A stretch of DNA of 45,220 nt from Egibacteraceae bacterium (GTDB lineage Bacteria > Actinomycetota > Nitriliruptoria > Euzebyales > Egibacteraceae): positions 1 through 45,220 of the forward strand of contig DATLGH010000012.1 in assembly GCA_035540635.1 (NCBI GenBank), read 5' to 3'. Numbering within the stretch: the first letter of the stretch is position 1; every line of letters begins with the position of its first letter. Below are positions 39,825-45,220 of this stretch, one piece after another. The translations under genes and the position numbers were made by a program. The notes under the pieces were generated by a model. The model was given only the letters and a program-made list of their open reading frames with translations. It did no database searches and was not told the origin of the DNA.

Positions 39825-40061
39825 CTAGACGGGACCGGGATGGCCGCCCTCGAGTCCGGGCGTGAGGTCGGTCGCGGCGAGGCACGCGGGGCACGCCTTG
39901 CCGCCGTCGACGTGCTCGGCGGGGATCCAGCGCACCCTGCCCTCGGCGCCGCAGACGGTCGTGGCGTCCCAGGCCCGCACGACGTCGTCGTCGGGTGCCG
40001 GGCTGAGGTGCTGGGCGTCGCGGTCGTCGTCGAGCCACACCCGGACCCGCTCACCAGCCAT
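39825..40061 (-). CDS. small Cys-containing protein, possible zinc ribbon, 78 residues
   Basis: The ATG has AAGGAGG with a 5-nt spacer, one of the best ribosome-binding sites in the window. The product has an acidic, tryptophan-containing N-terminal half (VRVWLDDDRDA), then TTVCGAEGRVRWIPAEHVDG and KACPACLAATD: one Cys, a His and a CxxC that could hold a zinc ion. No family recognised. It lies between the P450 gene and the hydratase gene, inside the catabolic operon. Confidence 0.6.
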   Translation of the reverse strand: MAGERVRVWLDDDRDAQHLSPAPDDDVVRAWDATTVCGAEGRVRWIPAEHVDGGKACPACLAATDLTPGLEGGHPGPV

Positions 40062-40120
40062 GCGTGCCTCCTTGCCCGCGGTCGCTGTGTGTCATCACAG
40101 GATGGCATCCCGGGGGCTCC

Positions 40121-41539
40121 TCAGCCGCCCGGCACGCGGCGCGCCGGGACCATCCACAACCCGTCGCGGGGGCGCAGCGTGAGCAGGGGGTCGAGGACGA
40201 GGGGGCGCTCGGGCAGCGCGCGCAGCCGCCACGAGCGGGCGATGGCCGCGAGCGCGAGCACGCCCTCCGTCCAGGCGAACCCCTCGCCGATGCAGCGGCG
40301 CACCCCACCGCCGAACGGGAAGAACGTCCACCGCGGACGCCCTGCGACCGGGTCGGCCCAGCGGTCGGGGTCGCAGCGCTGCGGGTCGGGCCACCAGCGC
40401 GGGTCGCGGTGGACGACCCACTGCGGCGCCAGCACGAGGTCGCCCTTCGCCACGAGGTGGTCGCCGACCGCGTGGTCCTCGACCGCCTGGCGACCCATCG
40501 CCCACGACGGGGGGTACAGGCGCAGCGCCTCGGCGATGAGGCCCCGGCATCGCGCCAGCCGCCCGACGTCGGTGGACTCGGGCGCCCGCCCGCCGAGCAC
40601 CTCGTCGATCTCGGCGTGCACGCTCGCGTCGACGGCGGGGTCGGCCGCCATGAGGTGGAAGGCGAAGGTGAGGGCGTTCGCGGTGGTCTCGTGTCCGGCG
40701 AGCAGGAGCGTCAGGGCCTCGTCACGGATCTCGTCGTCGCTCAGCGCGTCGGCGCCGTCCTGCAGGACGAGGGCGGACAGGAGGTCCCCGGCGTCCTCGC
40801 CGCTCGCGCGACGCTCGGCGATCATCCGGCCGACCAGCCGGTGCAGCGTCGCCCTGCCGCGCTGGAGGCGGCGCATGGGCCCGACCGGCAGGCGGTGCAG
40901 GCGCCAGCCGAACGGCACGAAGGCGAGCTTGTACGCGCTCAGCAGGTCGGCGATCGCGCCGTCGATCGCGGCGACGTCGGACTCCACGTCGGTGCCGAGG
41001 AGGGTCGCGCCGGCCACGGTCAGCGTCGTGCGGACCGCTTCGGCGTGTACGTCGACCGCCTGCCCGGGCACCCACCCGGCGGCGGCCCGCTCCGCCTGCG
41101 CCACCATGACCGGGGCGTAGCCCGCGACGCGGCGGGGGTGGAAGGCGTGCTGGAGCAGGCGCCGGTGCCGGCTGTGCGTGGCGCCCTCGGCGGTGAGCAG
41201 CCCCTCGCCGAGCACGAGCCGCGCGCGCTGCAGGACGGGGCCCTTGCGGAAGCCCCGGGCGCCGGCGCCGAGCACGCCGGCGATGTCGTCGGGGTGGGCG
41301 AGCTGCCAGACGCGGTAGGGGCCGACGCGGAACGCCGCGACGTCGCCGTGGTCGCGGGCGAGACGGGTGAGGAACCCGAGCCGGTCGGCGCGGAAGGCCG
41401 GCAGGTCGCCCACGAGCGGCAGGGGCCGGCGGCGGGCGGGGCGCCGTCCGCGGTGGCGGTCGGTGACCGCGGGGGTGTCGGGGCTGCGTCGCTCCCCGGA
41501 TGACGCAGTCCCGACACCGTCGCTCGTCAACCCCCTCAC
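40121..41539 (-). CDS. cytochrome P450 embedded in the leucine-type operon
   Basis: A soluble P450 of about 470 residues. I-helix [10 protein letters not shown] (oxygen-activating Thr), ExxR in [15 protein letters not shown], and the heme-binding [15 protein letters not shown] with the axial Cys are intact, so it should be active; it needs a ferredoxin and reductase not found here. The GTG start overlaps the stop of the carboxylase beta gene (GTGA), implying coupled translation; a TTG nine bases later is an alternative. Substrate unknown: hydroxylation of a branched-chain or isoprenoid-like acid would suit the context, but that is a guess. Confidence 0.92.
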   Translation of the reverse strand: MRGLTSDGVGTASSGERRSPDTPAVTDRHRGRRPARRRPLPLVGDLPAFRADRLGFLTRLARDHGDVAAFRVGPYRVWQLAHPDDIAGVLGAGARGFRKGPVLQRARLVLGEGLLTAEGATHSRHRRLLQHAFHPRRVAGYAPVMVAQAERAAAGWVPGQAVDVHAEAVRTTLTVAGATLLGTDVESDVAAIDGAIADLLSAYKLAFVPFGWRLHRLPVGPMRRLQRGRATLHRLVGRMIAERRASGEDAGDLLSALVLQDGADALSDDEIRDEALTLLLAGHETTANALTFAFHLMAADPAVDASVHAEIDEVLGGRAPESTDVGRLARCRGLIAEALRLYPPSWAMGRQAVEDHAVGDHLVAKGDLVLAPQWVVHRDPRWWPDPQRCDPDRWADPVAGRPRWTFFPFGGGVRRCIGEGFAWTEGVLALAAIARSWRLRALPERPLVLDPLLTLRPRDGLWMVPARRVPGG

Positions 41540-43164
41540 ATCCTGAAGACGCCGTAGCGGGGCGGCGCGACCGGGGCGTTGGCGCACGCGGACAGGGCGA
41601 GCCCGAGGACCATGCGGGTGTCGGCGGGGTCGATGACCCCGTCGTCCCACAGCCGTGCGGTCGCGTAGTAGGGGTTGCCCTGATGCTCGTACTGGGCGCG
41701 GACGGGCGCCTTGAAGGCCTCCTCGTCCTCGGCGGACCAGGGCTCTCCCGCCGCCTCGGCCTGCTCGCGGCGGATCGTGGCAAGCACCGCCGCGGCCTGC
41801 TCGCCGCCCATCACCGAGATCCGCGCGTTCGGCCACGTCCAGAGGAACCGGGGCGAGAACGCCCGGCCGCACATGCCGTAGTTGCCCGCGCCGAACGACC
41901 CGCCGATCACGACCGTGAGCTTCGGGACCGCCGCGCACGCGACCGCGGTGACCATCTTCGCCCCGTCCTTGGCGATCCCACCGGCCTCGTACTCCCGGCC
42001 GACCATGAACCCGGCGATGTTCTGGAGGAAGAGGAGGGGGATGCCGCGCTGGTCGCAGAGCTCGATGAAGTGGGTGCCCTTGAGCGCGGACTCGCCGAAC
42101 AGGATGCCGTTGTTGGCCACGATCCCGACGGGGTGACCGAGGATCCGGGCGAAACCCGTGACGAGCGTCGTCGCGTACAGCGCCTTGAACTCGTGGAACC
42201 GGCTGCCGTCGACGACGCGGGCGATCACCTCGCGGACGTCGTAGGGGGTTCGCGGGTCGGTCGGCACCACGCCGTAGAGCTCGCCCGGGTCGACGGCCGG
42301 CTCGGTGACCGGGGCGACGTCCCAGGGCGGCTCCGGCCGGCGCCCGAGCGTCGCGACGATCGATCGCACGCGCAGCAGAGCGTCGGCATCGTCGGCGGCG
42401 AGGTGGTCGACCACCCCTGAGGTGCGGGCGTGGAGGTCCCCCCCGCCGAGCTCCTCGGCGGACACGACCTCGCCGGTCGCCGCCCGCACGAGCGGCGGCC
42501 CGCCGAGGAAGATCGTGCCCTGACCGCGCACGATCACCGTCTCGTCGCTCATCGCGGGGACGTAGGCGCCGCCGGCGGTGCACGACCCGAGCACCGCCGC
42601 GATCTGCGGGATCCCCCGCGCGGACATCCGCGCCTGGTTGAAGAAGATGCGCCCGAAGTGGTCGCGGTCGGGAAAGACTTCGTCCTGGCGGGGCAGGAAC
42701 GCGCCGCCCGAGTCGACGAGGTAGACGCACGGCAGGCGGTTGTCGAGGGCGACCTCCTGCGCGCGCAAGTGCTTCTTCACCGTCATGGGGTAGTAGGTCC
42801 CGCCCTTGACCGTCGCGTCGTTCGCGACGGCGACGACGAGCCGGCCGGCGATGCGGCCGACGCCGGTGATGAGCCCCGCCGCGGGCGCGTCGCCGTCGTA
42901 CAGCTCGTGCGCCGCGAGGGGCGAGAGCTCGAGGAAGGGGCTCGACGGGTCGAGCAGCTTGTCCACCCGGTCGCGTGGAAGGAGCTTCCCCCGTGCGGCG
43001 TGGCGCTCGCGGGCGCGCTCACCGCCCCCACGGGCGGCCGCCGCGAGTCGCTCGCGCAGCTCGGCGACGAGCCCCCGGTGCGACGCGACGTTGCGCGCGA
43101 AGGTCGCCGACCGGGGGTCCGCGGTCGTGGGGAGCACGTCACCGGACGGCATCGCAGCCGTCAT
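41536..43164 (-). CDS. methylcrotonyl-CoA carboxylase beta (carboxyltransferase) subunit
   Basis: A 542-residue carboxyltransferase. [81 protein letters not shown] and [20 protein letters not shown] are typical of the MccB/LiuB family. It transfers CO2 from biotin to 3-methylcrotonyl-CoA. It is the first major gene of the catabolic operon; its ATG overlaps the stop of an 11-codon leader ORF (ATGA). A second ATG twelve bases downstream is possible. The P450 gene overlaps its end. Confidence 0.95.
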   Translation of the reverse strand: MTAAMPSGDVLPTTADPRSATFARNVASHRGLVAELRERLAAAARGGGERARERHAARGKLLPRDRVDKLLDPSSPFLELSPLAAHELYDGDAPAAGLITGVGRIAGRLVVAVANDATVKGGTYYPMTVKKHLRAQEVALDNRLPCVYLVDSGGAFLPRQDEVFPDRDHFGRIFFNQARMSARGIPQIAAVLGSCTAGGAYVPAMSDETVIVRGQGTIFLGGPPLVRAATGEVVSAEELGGGDLHARTSGVVDHLAADDADALLRVRSIVATLGRRPEPPWDVAPVTEPAVDPGELYGVVPTDPRTPYDVREVIARVVDGSRFHEFKALYATTLVTGFARILGHPVGIVANNGILFGESALKGTHFIELCDQRGIPLLFLQNIAGFMVGREYEAGGIAKDGAKMVTAVACAAVPKLTVVIGGSFGAGNYGMCGRAFSPRFLWTWPNARISVMGGEQAAAVLATIRREQAEAAGEPWSAEDEEAFKAPVRAQYEHQGNPYYATARLWDDGVIDPADTRMVLGLALSACANAPVAPPRYGVFRM

Positions 43165-43196
43165 GCGGGGTGCCGCCGTCCGGCGTTGCTGGCCAT
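43161..43196 (-). CDS. 11-codon leaderless leader ORF overlapping the carboxylase beta gene by ATGA
   Basis: The frame encodes [11 protein letters not shown] then TGA, whose bases overlap the ATG at 43164. TACGCT lies 6 nt before its ATG, so a leaderless message would start here, and ribosomes ending at TGA could restart on the carboxylase gene, which has no clear ribosome-binding site of its own. The peptide has no leucine, so classical leucine attenuation is not suggested. Confidence 0.4.
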   Translation of the reverse strand: MASNAGRRHPA

Positions 43197-43202
43197 GAGG
43201 GA

Positions 43203-43208
43203 AGCGTA
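43203..43208 (-). promoter_or_regulatory. putative -10 element of the leucine-type operon
   Basis: TACGCT on the minus strand, 6 nt before the mini-ORF ATG at 43196. It is the only promoter-like hexamer I could place before the operon. Confidence 0.45.
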
Positions 43209-43266
43209 ACGCCGCCGCTGCTCGTCCCTGTCCGACCGGCCCCTGACGCGGCGGGGGCTGACCGGG

Positions 43267-43272
43267 CATCCT
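43267..43272 (+). promoter_or_regulatory. putative -10 element giving a leaderless mRNA
   Basis: CATCCT followed after 6 nt by the GTG at 43279. The first base deviates from TAnnnT. Confidence 0.35.
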
Positions 43273-43278
43273 TGAGCG

Positions 43279-43899
43279 GTGCGCGGGGCCCCTCTTCGGA
43301 CGCTCGTCGCCGCCGCGTGTTGCGCGGTGGCGGTGGCCGCCTGCCAGGCGGCGCCGGAGGCGAGCCCCGGTGCCTCCGATCGCGGTGACGGGGCGGGGGC
43401 GCCCTTCGACCTCACCGTCGAGGACATCGTCATCGTCGGCATGGACAACGCCGGCATCCTCGGCGTGGCGGGCACCCCGCCGAGCGACGCGGCCGCGGCC
43501 GCGGCGGTCAGCGCCGCGCGCGACGCGCTCGGGGCGTTCCTGAACGCCCAGCTCGTCGACGAGGCGACCCGGTTCTCCGCAGCGCCCGTCGACCAGCTGC
43601 TGTCGGCGCGCGCGCGCGCGACGGCGAGCGAGAACGACCGTGCGGGACTCGGGCAGGTGGACCTGCCCGTCGCCCGCACGATCACGGGGCCCGCGTCGGC
43701 CGTCGCCGAGGTGCTGCTGCACGGTGAGGAGGTCCACGCCGTGACGCTGTCCTTCAACGCGCTGCTCACCGTCGAGCTCGCGGGCGGCACCGCCTCCGCC
43801 GCAAAGCAGTCCGGCGCCATGACGTTCCTCCCGACGGAGGAGGGCTGGCGGGCCGACGCCGTCGAGGTCACCATCGAGCTGCCGGAGGGGGCCCCATGA
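43279..43899 (+). CDS. lipoprotein of unknown function coupled to an LCP protein
   Basis: A 206-residue protein from a GTG start. The signal ([17 protein letters not shown]) ends at Cys22, a likely lipid site. The mature part starts with a Ala/Gly/Ser/Asp linker and continues as a mixed helix/strand domain ([68 protein letters not shown]) that I cannot assign. Its stop overlaps the start of the LCP gene by ATGA, so it may assist that enzyme at the outer face of the membrane. It diverges from the catabolic operon. Confidence 0.75.
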   Translation: MRGAPLRTLVAAACCAVAVAACQAAPEASPGASDRGDGAGAPFDLTVEDIVIVGMDNAGILGVAGTPPSDAAAAAAVSAARDALGAFLNAQLVDEATRFSAAPVDQLLSARARATASENDRAGLGQVDLPVARTITGPASAVAEVLLHGEEVHAVTLSFNALLTVELAGGTASAAKQSGAMTFLPTEEGWRADAVEVTIELPEGAP

Positions 43900-44747
43900 G
43901 GCGGCTGGCGCTCGCCGTCGTCGTCGCCGGCTGCCTGCTCGGGTTGGCGGCGTCAGCCTTCGCCACCGCGGCCCTGCGGGCCTCGGTGCACCCCGCGCAC
44001 GCCCAGGACGGCCTGCTCACCATCCTCGCCATCGGCTCGGACATCGGCCCGCCGCACCGGCCCGGCGATCCGCTGCACGGGCGCGCCGACGGTGTGCACC
44101 TCATCGCCGTGGACGCGACCACGCGCCGCGCGACGATCGTCAACATCCCCCGCGACGCGTCCGTCGGGGGGCAGAAGCTGTCCGACCTGCTCTACTACCT
44201 CGGACCCGACGCCTTCACCGCAAGGGTCGCGGAGTTCGCCGGGGTGCGCATCGACTACTGGGCGCTCATGACCTTCCGGTCCATCGAGGACGTCGTCGAC
44301 GGGCTGGGCGGCGTCGACGTGCACATCCCCCAGCCCATGCACGACGCCTTCTCCGGGTCGAAGTTCCCCGCGGGGCCCCAGCGGCTCGCCGGGCACCAGG
44401 CCCTCGCCTACGTGCGCGACCGCAAGTCCGTGGCCGGCGGCGACTTCGGGCGCAGCGCCAACCACGGCAACCTCATGCGCTTCGCGCACGCGCAGGTGCG
44501 CGGAAACGTGACGAACCTGCCGGAGCTCGGCCGCATGGTCGCCCTGTTCGCCCGCAACACCGTGACGAACATCCCCCGCTCCGAGCTCCTGCCGCTCGCG
44601 CGGCTCGCGCTGATGATCGAGCCGGGTGACGTGCGCCAGACCGCCCTGCAGGGCACCTTCGGGTTCGGCCCCGGCGGCGCGTCCGTCGTGCACGTGCAGC
44701 CCGGCGACGCGTTCGACCGCATCCGGGCGGGCCAGGTCGGTCCCTGA
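43896..44747 (+). CDS. second LytR-CpsA-Psr family protein, short form without LytR_C
   Basis: A 283-residue protein with an N-terminal membrane anchor or signal ([20 protein letters not shown]) and an extracellular LCP domain. [13 protein letters not shown] supplies Arg63 and Asp65, NIPRDASV Arg86 and Asp87, and [18 protein letters not shown] the later conserved arginines. It lacks the LytR_C and Pro-rich tail of the LCP protein at 18902-20398. The role is again linking a glycopolymer to the wall. It overlaps the upstream lipoprotein gene by ATGA. Confidence 0.87.
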   Translation: MRRLALAVVVAGCLLGLAASAFATAALRASVHPAHAQDGLLTILAIGSDIGPPHRPGDPLHGRADGVHLIAVDATTRRATIVNIPRDASVGGQKLSDLLYYLGPDAFTARVAEFAGVRIDYWALMTFRSIEDVVDGLGGVDVHIPQPMHDAFSGSKFPAGPQRLAGHQALAYVRDRKSVAGGDFGRSANHGNLMRFAHAQVRGNVTNLPELGRMVALFARNTVTNIPRSELLPLARLALMIEPGDVRQTALQGTFGFGPGGASVVHVQPGDAFDRIRAGQVGP

Positions 44748-44791
44748 GGGACCGGCGAGCTCGGCGCTGCGGACCGGGCGCCGCGGCGCAC

Positions 44792-44797
44792 TATCCT
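44792..44797 (+). promoter_or_regulatory. putative -10 element of the thioesterase gene
   Basis: TATCCT about 60 nt before the ATG at 44859, giving a short leader with an AGGAAG ribosome-binding site. Confidence 0.4.
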
Positions 44798-44858
44798 TGC
44801 GCCGCAATCCGATGAGGGGGCCTCACGGCCCCCGCTCCCGCGGCAGGAAGACCCGACG

Positions 44859-45220
44859 ATGCACTGCACCGAGGTGAAGGTCCGGTTCAGCGAGCTCGAC
44901 CCCTACGGCCACGTCAACCACGCGGTGCACCTCACCTACTTCGAGACCGCCCGGATCGAGGCGCTCGGGAGCATCGGCCTCGGGCTGGCGCGGCTGCAGG
45001 ACGAGGGCTTCCACCTCATCGTCGTCGAGGTCCAGGCGCGCTACCTGCGGCCGGCGATGTTCGGCGACGTGCTGACCGTCGAGACGGCGATCGCCGAGGT
45101 CCGGGCGGCGTCCGCCCGCTGGAGCCAACGCATGACCCGGGGCGACGAGCTCATCGCCACCTTGGAGCTGCGCGGCTGCGGGTGGAGCATGTCCGAACGG
45201 GCGTGCGGTCCGCCGAATGG
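44859..45220 (+). CDS. hotdog-fold acyl-CoA thioesterase (4-hydroxybenzoyl-CoA thioesterase/FadM-like), 3' end cut by window
   Basis: The first 120 residues of a YbgC/FadM-type hotdog enzyme that hydrolyses acyl-CoA. RFSELDPYGHVNHAVHLTYFETARIE carries the catalytic Asp14 and the conserved His18-Val-Asn20-His21 helix start, and LIVVEVQARYLRPAMFGDVLTVET continues the fold. AGGAAG lies 8 nt before the ATG. The last ~15 residues visible (RGCGWSMSERACGPPN) do not look like the usual final strand of the family, so either the end is divergent or a frameshift lies near 45170. Confidence 0.85.
   Translation, partial: MHCTEVKVRFSELDPYGHVNHAVHLTYFETARIEALGSIGLGLARLQDEGFHLIVVEVQARYLRPAMFGDVLTVETAIAEVRAASARWSQRMTRGDELIATLELRGCGWSMSERACGPPN

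Noticed and set aside
43606-43620. Alternating GC run as a Z-DNA or slippage site
   Set aside because: Short, inside a coding frame (Ala-Arg-Ala-Arg codons), and explained by codon choice.
1-45220. tRNA or rRNA genes, CRISPR arrays, insertion sequences, integrases or attachment sites
   Set aside because: I looked for conserved tRNA loops, regularly spaced repeats and transposase motifs and saw none.

Overview
This is a very GC-rich stretch of chromosome, densely packed with genes, and most probably from an actinobacterium (Actinomycetota). The evidence is a locus laid out like mycobacterial manB-wbbL-rmlD-LCP-TIGR03089, several cell-surface proteins with cell-wall-binding repeat 2 (CWB2) or S-layer-like repeats, a DUF2993 (LmeA-like) protein, two LytR-CpsA-Psr (LCP) proteins, a UDP-galactopyranose mutase, frequent GTG/TTG starts and many promoters placed only 6-8 nt before the start codon (leaderless style). 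The surface-protein combination fits a deep-branching group such as Nitriliruptoria (Euzebya/Egibacter-like), but that is an inference. I saw no tRNA, rRNA, CRISPR array, insertion sequence or prophage.

Layout. 1-6,889 (minus): an ABC polysaccharide exporter (ATPase cut by the window edge, plus permease), a secreted CAP/SLH-repeat protein, a DUF2142-like membrane protein and a two-domain GT2-GT4 glycosyltransferase. 6,986-11,162: a lipoprotein, a multi-spanning GT-C-like protein overlapping it tail to tail, a polyprenyl-phosphate glycosyltransferase and a GT4 glycosyltransferase. 11,176-13,782 (minus): a CWB2-RlpA surface protein and a nucleotidyltransferase (ManB-like). 13,853-15,172: rarA. 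15,229-20,398 (minus): a tight LCP-rmlA-rmlB-rmlD-wbbL operon for dTDP-rhamnose supply and attachment of a cell-wall glycan; rmlC is not here. 20,586-21,905: a degenerate adenylate-forming protein (TIGR03089-like).

21,987-24,414: an MgtE/SLC41-like permease stripped of its cytosolic sensor, paired with a separate duplicated PhoU/TrkA-C protein. 24,594-26,822: a tiny lipoprotein with a strong terminator, a glutathionyl-hydroquinone-reductase-like enzyme, a 527-bp stretch without a convincing intact gene, and a redoxin. 26,965-29,650: modABC for molybdate. 29,666-30,897: a flavin-type (PPOX) oxidoreductase and a DUF2993 protein. 31,014-34,673: glf, a GH1-like glycosidase and a glycosyltransferase, the last two overlapping. 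34,642-43,164 (minus): a leucine/isovalerate catabolic (liu-type) operon: methylcrotonyl-CoA carboxylase beta, a cytochrome P450, a small Cys protein, methylglutaconyl-CoA hydratase, carboxylase alpha, HMG-CoA lyase, a small membrane protein and an acyl-CoA dehydrogenase. 43,279-45,220: a lipoprotein coupled to a second LCP protein, and a thioesterase cut by the right edge.

The most unusual signals are small: two 11-12-codon leaderless mini-ORFs, each overlapping the next gene by ATGA (one made by a 35-bp tandem duplication of a start region), a hairpin that would bury a ribosome-binding site, the P450 coupled inside the catabolic operon, and the permease/regulator split.
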